DNA of 64,000 nucleotides from Rhodospirillales bacterium URHD0017 (GTDB lineage: Bacteria > Pseudomonadota > Alphaproteobacteria > Reyranellales > Reyranellaceae): positions 62,001-126,000 of the forward strand of contig FODP01000019.1 in the NCBI GenBank assembly GCA_900110395.1, read 5' to 3'. Position numbers and translations under genes: made by a program. The notes beneath the pieces were generated by a model. That model ran no database searches. It was not told the DNA's origin and saw nothing but the letters and a program-made list of their open reading frames with translations. This document shows, one piece after another, positions 50,028-58,954 of the stretch (its first letter is position 1; every line of letters begins with the position of its first letter).

Positions 50028-51265
50028 ACAAGGGGCTGATCGAGCTGCCGGCGGACGAGGCGCAGGCCTTCGCCCAGCGCTTCGATCTGGCGAAGCTCGA
50101 ACGCGCCTTCCTCGACGACCCCTTCCCCTACTATCACGCGCTACGCCGCTTCGCGCCGCTGAAGCGCCTGCCCGACGGCAGCGTGTTCTTGTCGCGCTAT
50201 GCCGACGTCGCGGTCTGCTACCGCGATCCGGTCATGCGCTCCGACAAGAAGGCCGAGTTCGGTCCCAAGTTCGGTGTCGGCACGCCGCTCTACAAACATC
50301 ACACCACGAGCCTGGTGTTCAACGACCCGCCGCTGCATACGCGCGTGCGCAAGCTTTTAGCCGCAGCCTTCACGCCACGCGCCCTCGCCGCCCTGCAGCC
50401 GCGCATCGAAGCTGTGGTCGACGGGCTTCTCGCCGAGCACGCCGATCGGGGCCGCATGGACCTGGTCGAGGACTTCGCCTTTCGCCTGCCCGTCGAAGTG
50501 ATCTGCGACATGCTGGGCGTGCCGCCCGGCGAGCGTGCGCCCTTCCGGCGCTATTCACTCGCCATCCTGGCGGCGCTGGAGCCCGTCGCCGGTCCCGAGC
50601 GCCAAGCCGCGGGCAATGCCGCTGTCGCCGAATTCTCGGCCTATCTCGACGAGCTCGTCGCCGAGCGCCGCAAGCGGCCGGCCGACGACCGCGACGTGCT
50701 GGGCACGCTGATCCATGGCGAGGTCGACGGCGAGCGGCTGACGCACGACGAGCTGGTGCAGAACTGCATCTTCCTCCTGAACGCCGGCCACGAGACTACG
50801 ACCAACCTCATCGGCAATACGATCGACGCCCTGCTGCGCTTTCCCGACGAGTTGCGGCGCCTGAAGCAGAACCCCGCACTGCTCAAGAGCTGCGTCGAGG
50901 AAGGCCTGCGTTTCGAGAGTTCCAACCAGCTCGGCAACCGACGGCTGGCCGCCGACCTCGAGATCGGTGGCGAGACGCTGGCGGCGGGCACCTACATCCA
51001 TATCGGCATCGGCGCCGCCAACCGCGACCCGGCGCAATTTGCCGAGCCCGACCGCTTCGATGCCGCCCGCGAGCCCAACCGCCACTTCGCCTTCGGCTCG
51101 GGCGTCCACATGTGCCTGGGAGCCGTGCTGGCCCGCATGGAAGGCACGATTGCCATCGGCCGGCTGGTCGGCCGTTTCGACGGCCTGGCCTGGGCAGGCC
51201 CTCCTGAACGCGGCGGCAGGGCCCGTTTCCGCGGTTTCAACCGCTATCCGATCTCCTGGAGTTGA
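50024..51265 (+). CDS. Cytochrome P450, probable CTG start
   Basis: A 413-residue bacterial P450: I-helix AGHETTTN (254-261), ExxR at 293-296 (EGLR), and haem loop FAFGSGVHMCLG with Cys364. The protein resembles the soluble CYP class used in catabolism and secondary metabolism, fed by a ferredoxin not encoded here. No ATG, GTG or TTG exists at the expected start; CTG 50024 lies seven bases after GGAGG (50012-50016) and overlaps the acyl-CoA dehydrogenase stop in a CTGA, mirroring the ATGA couplings elsewhere in the window. An N-terminus fused further upstream in this frame is less likely. Confidence 0.85.
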   Translation: MNKGLIELPADEAQAFAQRFDLAKLERAFLDDPFPYYHALRRFAPLKRLPDGSVFLSRYADVAVCYRDPVMRSDKKAEFGPKFGVGTPLYKHHTTSLVFNDPPLHTRVRKLLAAAFTPRALAALQPRIEAVVDGLLAEHADRGRMDLVEDFAFRLPVEVICDMLGVPPGERAPFRRYSLAILAALEPVAGPERQAAGNAAVAEFSAYLDELVAERRKRPADDRDVLGTLIHGEVDGERLTHDELVQNCIFLLNAGHETTTNLIGNTIDALLRFPDELRRLKQNPALLKSCVEEGLRFESSNQLGNRRLAADLEIGGETLAAGTYIHIGIGAANRDPAQFAEPDRFDAAREPNRHFAFGSGVHMCLGAVLARMEGTIAIGRLVGRFDGLAWAGPPERGGRARFRGFNRYPISWS

Positions 51266-51434
51266 GAGACGTTCGCATATTATTGCCTCGGTCGTGAAAT
51301 TAGTTCTTGAAGTTTGCAGCGAGACAGCGATATGTTGAGACAGCCGGGGCAGGGGTGTCGTCGGCCGCGGTATTTGAGCAATTGCCGCGATTCACGGGGT
51401 GCCGGCCGACGGCGGCACGGGATGGGGAATACGC

Positions 51435-51698
51435 ATGTCGAATACCGAAGCGGACGACACGACGTCCGTCCACGGGGCGATCATCGCCAAGGCTTGGAGC
51501 GATCCGGCGTTCAAGGCGAAGTTGCTCGCCGATCCGCATGCCGCGCTTGAAGAGCTCGGCGTCGCGGTGGCCGCCGGAAAGACTGTCAAGGTGGTGGAGA
51601 ACGCCGACAGGCACCTCCATCTCGTGCTGCCGCCCAAGCCCCGCGGCCCACTCTCGCCGGACGAAGCCGACAGGCTGAGTGCGGACAGCGTGGGTTAA
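51435..51698 (+). CDS. NHLP-leader-like small protein A
   Basis: An 87-residue protein. The central 65 residues (IIAKAWSDPAFKAKLLADPH, then ALEELGV, KVVENADRHLHLVLPPKP) match the nitrile-hydratase-like leader peptide (NHLP, TOMM-type) pattern derived from nitrile hydratase alpha subunits; the metal-binding CxLCSC motif of the enzyme is absent. After the usual LSPDEADRLSAD end of a leader only three residues remain, so no core peptide is evident. It is preceded by an AT-richer 169-base stretch with a possible promoter (TTGAAG 51307, TATGTT 51331). It lies downstream of the P450 gene. Confidence 0.7.
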   Translation: MSNTEADDTTSVHGAIIAKAWSDPAFKAKLLADPHAALEELGVAVAAGKTVKVVENADRHLHLVLPPKPRGPLSPDEADRLSADSVG

Positions 51699-51704
51699 CG
51701 CCAG

Positions 51705-52055
51705 ATGACACCGACACAGAAGGCGGCGGCGGCGCACGCCATGATCCTTTCGAAGGCTTGGTGCGATCCGGCGTTCAAGGCGAAGTTGCTGGCCAATGCG
51801 CCGGCCGCGCTCAAGAGGCTTGGCCTTGGCATGCGTCCGGGCACGACGCTGAAGGTGGTCGAGGATACCGACAGCCACGTCCATCTCGTGCTGCCGCCCA
51901 AGCCGGCCGGCGACCTGTCCCAGCAGGCGCTCGCCAGGATGGCGGCCGATGCCGGCGCCACCTGGCCTGCGGGCATGCTGGTGGCCTGTGCTCCCGCTCC
52001 TGTCCCCGCCAGGCCGTACCAGCCGGTATCCCGCGACGTTCACGTCAGGGCGTAA
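51705..52055 (+). CDS. NHLP-leader-like small protein B, with C-terminal tail
   Basis: A 116-residue paralogue of the preceding protein: ILSKAWCDPAFKAKLLANAP, KRLGLGM, LKVVEDTDSHVHLVLPPKP. Unlike A, it carries a tail of about 34 residues after the leader-like part (GATWPAGMLVACAPAPVPAR then PYQPVSRDVHVRA) with one Cys, one Ser and one Thr, which could be a core peptide, though this composition is poor in the Cys/Ser/Thr usual for azole or lanthionine formation. It starts six bases after A's stop. No recognised RiPP-modifying enzyme or dedicated exporter lies in the window. Confidence 0.7.
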   Translation: MTPTQKAAAAHAMILSKAWCDPAFKAKLLANAPAALKRLGLGMRPGTTLKVVEDTDSHVHLVLPPKPAGDLSQQALARMAADAGATWPAGMLVACAPAPVPARPYQPVSRDVHVRA

Positions 52056-52068
52056 CTGGCAGCTGCGA

Positions 52069-52143
52069 GAACGACTTCACCATGTGGACCCCGACATGAG
52101 GGTCCCTGCCGAGGGACGGCGGCCGCGGCTCACGATCTCCAAG
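52069..52143. pseudogene. Decayed duplicate of the end of the GNAT gene
   Basis: 52069-52090 matches the end of the GNAT gene (52183-52204) with one mismatch in 22 bases, and 52126-52143 matches 52241-52258 with two mismatches in 18, at nearly the same internal spacing (35 versus 36 bases between the blocks). Read leftward it would encode a C-terminus like VHMVKSF. There is no intact gene upstream, so it is a leftover of a partial duplication. Confidence 0.65.
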
Positions 52144-52169
52144 ATCCTTCGCTTCGCTCAGGATGACGG
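52143..52169. repeat. Half copy of the GAGCGAAGCGAAGGA repeat family
   Basis: GATCCTTCGCTTCGCTCAGG and GATGACGG match the right arm of the repeat at 21167-21197. It begins where the similarity between the GNAT gene end and its decayed duplicate stops. Confidence 0.75.
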
Positions 52170-52179
52170 ACGTCCTAGA

Positions 52180-52665
52180 CTAGAACGACTTCAGCATGTG
52201 GACCCGGGTGTGGGGATCGAGGCCGTGGTCAGGTGGACCACGGCCCACGATCTCGAAGCCGTGCCGGCGGTAGAGGCGAAGGTTGGCCTCGGCCATCTCG
52301 GCGGTCTCGAGCGACAGACCGCCAAGGCCGAGCGATCGGGCCACCTCGTCGATCCGCGCCAGCAGCCAGCTGCCGACGCCGGTGCCCTGTCGGGACGGAT
52401 CGACGGCGATCTGTTGGATGTAGAGGTCGTTCTCCTGCGGTTTCGTCCTGACGGCGCCGACGATCTGCTCGCCGTCCAAAGCGACATAGACGTCGCCGCG
52501 CTCCAGCTCCGCCACAAAGCGCTCCCACCCTTCGGCATACCCAGCAGATCCGGCGGCAGGAAGCTCGCGCCCCAAAGCGCGGACATAGGGCGTGAAGGCC
52601 GCGCGTATGAGGCGGCCGACCTCTTCGCCCTGCGACAGCATCGCCGTTCTGAAGGTCAGCGCCAT
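52180..52665 (-). CDS. GNAT-family N-acetyltransferase
   Basis: A 161-residue GNAT enzyme that transfers acetyl from acetyl-CoA to an amine. The acetyl-CoA loop is QQIAVDPSRQGTGVGSWLL, followed by LSLETAEMAEANLRLYRRHGFEIVG. Start ATG 52665 (ALTFRTAMLSQ) is used because the longer in-frame extension reads through the rplQ terminator at 52681-52713. It is transcribed leftward, as are the ribosomal genes, but is separated from them by that terminator. Substrate unknown. Confidence 0.85.
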   Translation of the reverse strand: MALTFRTAMLSQGEEVGRLIRAAFTPYVRALGRELPAAGSAGYAEGWERFVAELERGDVYVALDGEQIVGAVRTKPQENDLYIQQIAVDPSRQGTGVGSWLLARIDEVARSLGLGGLSLETAEMAEANLRLYRRHGFEIVGRGPPDHGLDPHTRVHMLKSF

Positions 52666-52680
52666 GGACGGAGAATACCA

Positions 52681-52713
52681 AACAAAACGCCCGCCGGGGC
52701 GGCCGGCGGGCGT
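52681..52713 (-). terminator. Rho-independent terminator of the rplQ operon
   Basis: Reading leftward: ACGCCCGCCGG, five-base loop, CCGGCGGGCGT, then TTTGTT. The 11-bp stem and following T-rich run lie 25 bases after the rplQ stop. Confidence 0.85.
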
Positions 52714-52737
52714 GTCGTTCAATCCGTGGGAAGAGGC

Positions 52738-53160
52738 TTACGCCGCTTCCTGCTGTTCAGCCTGTTCGGCCGACGGACCGGAGTCCTGGCCCTTGGCGGC
52801 GGTGTCGCGCTCGACGAACTCGATCACGGCCATCGGCGCGGCATCACCGAAGCGGAAGCCCGCCTTCAGGACGCGCAGGTAGCCCCCGGCGCGCTTGGAG
52901 TAGCGCGGACCGAGCGTCGTGAAGAGCTTGTCGGCGATGTAGGGGTCGCGCAGGTAGCCGATCGCCTGACGACGCGCATGCAGGCCGCCTTTCTTGCCGA
53001 GCGTGACCAGCTTCTCGACGATCGGACGCAGGTCCTTCGCCTTGTGCAAGGTGGTCGTGATCTGCTCGTGCTTGATCAGAGCACCGGCCAGATTCATGAA
53101 CATCGCCTTGCGATGCTCGGCCGTGCGGTGGAACTTCCGACCGCGATTGTTGTGACGCAT
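52738..53160 (-). CDS. rplQ: 50S ribosomal protein L17
   Basis: A 140-residue L17 (bL17), starting MRHNNRGRKFHRTAEHRKAM, a large-subunit protein at the polypeptide exit side. The family motif LLGKK-like region appears as LVTLGKKGGLHARRQAIGYL. The C-terminal 20 residues are an alanine/glutamine-rich tail common in alphaproteobacteria. Last gene of the alpha operon, followed by the terminator at 52681-52713. Confidence 0.97.
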   Translation of the reverse strand: MRHNNRGRKFHRTAEHRKAMFMNLAGALIKHEQITTTLHKAKDLRPIVEKLVTLGKKGGLHARRQAIGYLRDPYIADKLFTTLGPRYSKRAGGYLRVLKAGFRFGDAAPMAVIEFVERDTAAKGQDSGPSAEQAEQQEAA

Positions 53161-53181
53161 GACTAAATCCCTTCCGTCGGC

Positions 53182-54198
53182 CTAGTACGGCTCTTCCAGC
53201 CGCTTGGCCATCTCCTCGATGTTGTCCGGCGGCCAGCCTGGGATTTCCATGCCCAGATGGAGGCCCATGCCGGCCAGCACTTCCTTGATCTCGTTCAGCG
53301 ACTTGCGGCCGAAGTTCGGCGTGCGCAGCATCTCCGCCTCGGTCTTCTGAACCAGATCGCCGATGTAGATGATGTTGTCGTTCTTCAGGCAGTTGGCCGA
53401 ACGCACCGACAGCTCGAGCTCGTCGACCTTGCGCAGGAGGTTGCGGTTGAACGGGAAGTCGTCCTGCTGCTCCTCCTTGCGGACCTCGCGCGGCTCCTCG
53501 AAGTTGATGAAGAGCTGCAGCTGGTCCTGCAGGATGCGAGCGGCCAGAGCGACAGCGTCATCCGGGCGGGTCGTGCCGTTGGTCTCGACCGTCATCGACA
53601 GCTTGTCGTAGTCGGTGACCTGGCCGACGCGGCTGTTCTCGATCTTGTAGGAGACGCGTTTGACCGGGCTGAACACCGAATCGACCGGGATCAGGCCGAT
53701 CGGCGCATCCTCGGGCCGGTTGGCCGAGGCCGGGATGTAGCCCTTGCCGGTGGCGACCATCAGCTCCATCGAGATCGAGGCGCCGTCGTCGAGCGTGCAG
53801 ATCAGGTGCTTGGGATCCATGATCTGGACGTCGCCCGGCAGCTCGATCATGCCGGCGGTGACCTCACCCGGGCCGACGGCGCGCAGGTAGAGACGCTGCG
53901 GGCGGTCGCCCTGCATCTTCACGGCCATCGCCTTGATGTTGAGCACGATGTCGACCACGTCCTCGCGGACGCCGGGAATCGACGAGAACTCATGCAGCAC
54001 GTTGTCGATCTTGATCGACGTGACGGCCGCACCCTGCAGCGAGGAGAGCAACACGCGGCGCAGCGCATTGCCGAGCGTGAGACCGAAACCGCGCTCAAGC
54101 GGCTCGGCGACGATGGTCGCGGTGCGACCTGAATCGACGCCGGCTTCGGTGACAAGCTTCTCCGGCTTGATCAGGTCCTGCCAGTTCTTCTGAAGCAC
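53182..54198 (-). CDS. rpoA: DNA-directed RNA polymerase alpha subunit
   Basis: A 338-residue alpha subunit. The N-terminal domain (about 1-235) contains the dimerisation and beta/beta' contact regions, e.g. PLERGFGLTLGNALRRVLLSS. The C-terminal domain (about 255-335) has ELSVRSANCLKNDNIIYIGDL and NFGRKSLNEIKEVLAGMGLHLGM, the residues that bind UP elements and activators. It lies between rpsK and rplQ, the normal alpha-operon order. Confidence 0.97.
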   Translation of the reverse strand: MLQKNWQDLIKPEKLVTEAGVDSGRTATIVAEPLERGFGLTLGNALRRVLLSSLQGAAVTSIKIDNVLHEFSSIPGVREDVVDIVLNIKAMAVKMQGDRPQRLYLRAVGPGEVTAGMIELPGDVQIMDPKHLICTLDDGASISMELMVATGKGYIPASANRPEDAPIGLIPVDSVFSPVKRVSYKIENSRVGQVTDYDKLSMTVETNGTTRPDDAVALAARILQDQLQLFINFEEPREVRKEEQQDDFPFNRNLLRKVDELELSVRSANCLKNDNIIYIGDLVQKTEAEMLRTPNFGRKSLNEIKEVLAGMGLHLGMEIPGWPPDNIEEMAKRLEEPY

Positions 54199-54296
54199 GT
54201 GGGCTACCCCTCTAGACCGGTTGGTTCAGGCGCGCCCGACAGGGCTCGCCACGACATTCTCACAGGCGGCGGCGCAAGAATGGCGCCGACGAAAAC

Positions 54297-54716
54297 TCAG
54301 ACGCGACGACGCTTCGGCGGACGGCAGCCGTTGTGCGGGATCGGCGTCACGTCGCGGATGGCGGTGACGGCAAGGCCGACCGCCTGCAGCGCGCGCAGCG
54401 CCGACTCACGGCCCGAACCCGGCCCGCGAACCTCGATCTCCAGCGTGCGCATGCCGTGTTCCATGGCCTTGCGGCCGGCATTCTCGGCGGCCATCTGGGC
54501 GGCGAACGGCGTCGACTTGCGCGAGCCCTTGAAGCCCTGCTGGCCCGACGACGACCAGGCGATGGTGTTGCCCTGCGCGTCGGTGATGGTGACGATCGTG
54601 TTGTTGAACGAGGCGTTCACGTGAGCGACGCCGGCGATGATGTTCTTGCGCTCCTTGCGGCGGGGACGCGCGCCGGTGGCGGCGGCGCCGGTCGCGGCGG
54701 CTGCAGGCTTGGCCAT
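54297..54716 (-). CDS. rpsK: 30S ribosomal protein S11
   Basis: A 139-residue S11 (uS11) with the family core NIIAGVAHVNASFNNTIVTI, TDAQGNTIAWSSSGQQGFKG and the conserved C-terminal VTPIPHNGCRPPKRRRV. The N-terminal 17 residues are alanine-rich (AAAATGAAATGARPR), a common alphaproteobacterial extension. Located 98 bases upstream of rpoA; no hairpin terminator is apparent in that gap. Confidence 0.97.
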   Translation of the reverse strand: MAKPAAAATGAAATGARPRRKERKNIIAGVAHVNASFNNTIVTITDAQGNTIAWSSSGQQGFKGSRKSTPFAAQMAAENAGRKAMEHGMRTLEIEVRGPGSGRESALRALQAVGLAVTAIRDVTPIPHNGCRPPKRRRV

Positions 54717-54734
54717 GATCCGATTCCTTCGAGT

Positions 54735-55112
54735 TTACTTCGTGACTTTCTTCTTGCCGGCGATCGGCTTGGCCGGGCCCTTGCGGGTGCGCGCATTGGT
54801 GTGCGTGCGCTGGCCACGGACGGGCAGTCCGCGGCGATGCCGCAGGCCGCGGTAGCAGGCGAGGTCCATCAGACGCTTGATGTTCATCGCCACTTCACGG
54901 CGCAGATCACCCTCGACCGTGTAGTCGCGGTCGATGGTCTCGCGGATGCGGATGACCTCGTCGTCGGTCAGCGTGTTGACACGCCGCGACACGTCGATCC
55001 CCACTTTCCCCAGGATCTCCTTGGCTTTCGCCTCGCCGATCCCGTGGATGTATTGCAGCCCCACCACGACACGCTTGGCAGTGGGAATGTTCACGCCGGC
55101 TATACGAGCCAA
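54735..55112 (-). CDS. rpsM: 30S ribosomal protein S13
   Basis: A 125-residue S13 (uS13), a small-subunit head protein contacting the P-site tRNA and large subunit. Landmarks are RIAGVNIPTAKRV, IHGIGEAKAKEIL and the RGLRHRRGLPVRGQRTHTNA tail. First gene of the alpha operon; a consensus-like promoter sits just upstream at 55191-55218. rpmJ, which precedes rpsM in some bacteria, is absent here. Confidence 0.97.
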   Translation of the reverse strand: MARIAGVNIPTAKRVVVGLQYIHGIGEAKAKEILGKVGIDVSRRVNTLTDDEVIRIRETIDRDYTVEGDLRREVAMNIKRLMDLACYRGLRHRRGLPVRGQRTHTNARTRKGPAKPIAGKKKVTK

Positions 55113-55190
55113 AGTTGCAACTCCTTCAAAGACTTACGGCGCGCTAATGCGCGCCCGTCACACGTTCCGCTGGCCCCGGAAAAGCGCGCG

Positions 55191-55218
55191 ATTATAGGGA
55201 TGCGCGTGCCCGAGTCAA
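55191..55218 (-). promoter_or_regulatory. Promoter of the rpsM-rpsK-rpoA-rplQ operon
   Basis: Reading leftward: TTGACT (55218-55213), a 16-base spacer and a perfect TATAAT (55196-55191). It sits in the 121-base space between the adk stop and rpsM, with an expected start of transcription about 70 bases before rpsM. Confidence 0.75.
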
Positions 55219-55233
55219 CGGAACTCAAACTTG

Positions 55234-55884
55234 TCAAGCCCCCGATAAAACCCCGGAGATTTGACGGTAAACCTCATCCATGGCGGCCATGCCATCGACC
55301 TTCCTGAGCACCCCACGGGACCCGTAGTAGGGCAGCAGGGGCTCAGTCTGGGCCCGGTAGGCCACCATCCGTGTCTTCATGGTCTCTGCATTATCGTCCT
55401 TGCGGCGGGTGAACTCCTTGGAGCCGCAGACGTCGCAGACGCCTTCGACCTTCGGCCGCTTGAACTTGTCGTGATAGCCCGTGCCGCACTTGGCACAGGT
55501 GAAACGGCCGACGATGCGCTCGGTCAGCGCCTTCTCGTCGACTTCCATTTCCACGACACGGTCGAGCTTCTTGCCCGCCTTGCTGAGCATCTCGTCGAGC
55601 GCCTTGGCCTGGGCTTCGGTGCGCGGGAAACCGTCCAGGATGAAGCCCTTGGCGGCGTCCGGCTGGGCGATGCGGTCCTGGATCAGGCCGACCATCAGCG
55701 AATCGGGCACCAGCTCGCCCTTCTCCATGATGCCCTTGGCCTTCTTGCCGAGCTCGCTGCCCGAGGCCACCGCGGCGCGCAGCATGTCGCCGGTCGAGAG
55801 CTGGACCATGCCCTTCTCGGCCTGCAGGCGCTGCGCCTGAGTGCCCTTTCCGGCGCCCGGCGGTCCCAGAAGGATGATGTTCAT
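55234..55884 (-). CDS. adk: Adenylate kinase
   Basis: A 216-residue long-form adenylate kinase that interconverts ATP, ADP and AMP. The P-loop is GPPGAGKGT; LDGFPRT is the AMP-binding segment. The LID carries a four-cysteine zinc site (CAKC and CDVC). Placement after secY is standard for the spc operon. Start ATG 55884 is 11 bases after the secY stop. Confidence 0.97.
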   Translation of the reverse strand: MNIILLGPPGAGKGTQAQRLQAEKGMVQLSTGDMLRAAVASGSELGKKAKGIMEKGELVPDSLMVGLIQDRIAQPDAAKGFILDGFPRTEAQAKALDEMLSKAGKKLDRVVEMEVDEKALTERIVGRFTCAKCGTGYHDKFKRPKVEGVCDVCGSKEFTRRKDDNAETMKTRMVAYRAQTEPLLPYYGSRGVLRKVDGMAAMDEVYRQISGVLSGA

Positions 55885-55895
55885 AGAGCCACCGC

Positions 55896-57239
<1,344 letters not shown>

Positions 57240-57260
57240 GGAACCTCACGCGTGAAGGGT

Positions 57261-57740
57261 TCAGGCCGCCTCGGCTTGCGCCTTGGGCGGCAGCTCGACC
57301 TTGCCGCCGGCCTTCTCGACCGCGGCGATCGCCGACGCCGAGGCGCCCGCGACCTTCACTTCGATCTTGGTCTTGATCTCGCCTTTGCCAAGGAGGCGGA
57401 CGCCATCAAACGCCCTCTTGAACAGGCCGGCCGCCAGCATGGCAGCCGCGTCGATCGGCTTGGCGGCGTCGAGCTTCTTCTCGTCGATCGCCTTCTGCAG
57501 CGTGCCAAGGTTGACCACCTGCCAGGTCTTCTGGTGCGGCGGCAGGAAGCCACGCTTGGGGATGCGGCGATAGAGCGGCATCTGGCCGCCCTCGAAGCCC
57601 TTGATGGCAACGCCGGTGCGCGACTTCTGGCCCTTGACGCCACGGCCGGCGGTCTTGCCCTTGCCCGAGCCGATGCCGCGGCCGACGCGCATGCGCGCCT
57701 TGCGGGCTCCGGCGTTGTCGGCGATTTCGTTCAGTCTCAT
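57261..57740 (-). CDS. rplO: 50S ribosomal protein L15
   Basis: A 159-residue L15 (uL15), recognised by MRLNEIADNAGARKARMRVG and GRGVKGQKSRTGVAIKGFEGGQMP. It binds 23S rRNA domains early in assembly. It starts 38 bases after rpmD, a slightly wider gap than elsewhere in the cluster. Confidence 0.97.
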   Translation of the reverse strand: MRLNEIADNAGARKARMRVGRGIGSGKGKTAGRGVKGQKSRTGVAIKGFEGGQMPLYRRIPKRGFLPPHQKTWQVVNLGTLQKAIDEKKLDAAKPIDAAAMLAAGLFKRAFDGVRLLGKGEIKTKIEVKVAGASASAIAAVEKAGGKVELPPKAQAEAA

Positions 57741-57778
57741 CGTTCTACCCTCCGCGCTCGAACCGCCCCCTTGGCCGC

Positions 57779-57973
57779 TCAGCGCGTTTCCTCGTCGATG
57801 CGCACCAAGTGGCGCACCTTGTTGATCATGCCGCGCACCTCGGGCGTATCCACGAGCTCGCGGCTGCGATGGCGCTTGTTCAGACCCAGACCGATCAGCG
57901 TGCCGCGCTGATCCTCGGTGCGGCCAATATGGCTGCCGGTCTGGGTGATCTTGATCTTCTTGCCTTCGGCCAT
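57779..57973 (-). CDS. rpmD: 50S ribosomal protein L30
   Basis: A 64-residue L30 (uL30): KIKITQTGSHIGRTEDQRGT, LGLNKRHRSRELVDTPEVRGMINKV. The short start ATG 57973 is chosen because the longer frame runs 20 residues into the rpsE-end region with no similarity to the family. Confidence 0.95.
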   Translation of the reverse strand: MAEGKKIKITQTGSHIGRTEDQRGTLIGLGLNKRHRSRELVDTPEVRGMINKVRHLVRIDEETR

Positions 57974-57983
57974 GGCCTGCTCC

Positions 57984-58571
57984 CTAAGCCGCCGCTTCCG
58001 CGGTGGTCTCGTCACGGCGGCCCAGCAGGTCACCGACCTTCTTGCCGCGGCGGGTGGCGACCATGCGCGGCGAGTTGAGCTGCTGCAGGGCCACGAACGT
58101 CGCCTTGATCATGTTGTGCGGGTTGGACGTGCCGACCGACTTGGCGACGATGTCCTTGATGCCGAGCGTCTCGAACACTGCGCGCATCGGGCCGCCGGCG
58201 ATGATGCCGGTACCGGCCGGAGCGGCACGCAAGGTCACCTTGCCGGCGCCGAAGCGACCCTTGACGTCGTGATGCAGCGTGCGGCCGTCGCGCAGCGGCA
58301 CGCGGATCAGGCCGCGCTTGGCCGCTTCCGTCGCCTTGCGGATCGCCTCGGGCACCTCGCGCGCCTTGCCGGCGCCGTGGCCGACACGACCGCGCTGGTC
58401 GCCGACGACGACGATCGCCGCGAAGGCGAAACGCCGTCCGCCCTTCACCACCTTCGCCACGCGATTGATGGTGACCAGCTTGTCCTTCAGTTCGTTTTCT
58501 TCGTCGCGGTCACGATCGCGACCACGATCGCGCGGGCCACGGCCGCCGGAACCACCGGGTGAACGAGCCAT
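57984..58571 (-). CDS. rpsE: 30S ribosomal protein S5
   Basis: A 195-residue S5 (uS5), with LVTINRVAKVVKGGRRFAFA at the N-terminal double-stranded-RNA-binding domain and the C-terminal MRAVFETLGIKDIVAKSVGT. The first 25 residues are a glycine/arginine/aspartate-rich extension (GGSGGRGPRDRGRDRDRD). S5 contributes to decoding fidelity. Confidence 0.96.
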   Translation of the reverse strand: MARSPGGSGGRGPRDRGRDRDRDEENELKDKLVTINRVAKVVKGGRRFAFAAIVVVGDQRGRVGHGAGKAREVPEAIRKATEAAKRGLIRVPLRDGRTLHHDVKGRFGAGKVTLRAAPAGTGIIAGGPMRAVFETLGIKDIVAKSVGTSNPHNMIKATFVALQQLNSPRMVATRRGKKVGDLLGRRDETTAEAAA

Positions 58572-58582
58572 GTGCTAACTCC

Positions 58583-58945
58583 TCAGAACGACAGGCCGCC
58601 CTCACGGGCGGCAGTGGCCAGCGCAGCGACGCGGCCGTGATACATGTAACCGCCGCGGTCGAAGACCACTTCCTTGACCCCGGCGGCGATGGCGCGCTGG
58701 GCGATCAGCTTGCCGACTTCAGCCGCCGCCGACTTGTCGGCGCCGGTCTTGAGCTTGCCCTTGACGTCCTCGTCGAGCGACGAGGCGGCAGCGAGCGTGG
58801 CACCCTTACGGTCGTCGATGACCTGGGCGTAGATGTGCTTGCCCGAGCGGAAGACGCTGAGGCGCGGACGGCTGCCGCCGGCCTGGCGCAGCTTATAGCG
58901 CGCGCGGCGCTGGCGGCGGGCAAAAAGGGCGTTACGGTCTGACAT
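58583..58945 (-). CDS. rplR: 50S ribosomal protein L18
   Basis: A 120-residue L18 (uL18), a 5S rRNA-binding protein. Landmarks are ARYKLRQAGGSRPRLSVFRS, KHIYAQVIDDRKGATLAAAS and the C-terminal RGGYMYHGRVAALATAAREG. It lies between rplF and rpsE in the standard order. Confidence 0.97.
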   Translation of the reverse strand: MSDRNALFARRQRRARYKLRQAGGSRPRLSVFRSGKHIYAQVIDDRKGATLAAASSLDEDVKGKLKTGADKSAAAEVGKLIAQRAIAAGVKEVVFDRGGYMYHGRVAALATAAREGGLSF

Positions 58946-58954
58946 GGGTCGCCT

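Noticed and set aside
51435..52055. Nitrile hydratase alpha subunits
   Set aside because: The CxLCSC metal-binding site and the required length (about 200 residues) are missing, and there is no beta subunit gene nearby.
52666..52722. A 19-residue N-terminal extension of the GNAT protein
   Set aside because: The extension reads through the rplQ terminator (52681-52713); the start at 52665 fits the family.
55113..55233. rpmJ (L36) between adk and rpsM
   Set aside because: No short cysteine-containing basic frame is present in this gap; rpmJ lies elsewhere in many alphaproteobacteria.
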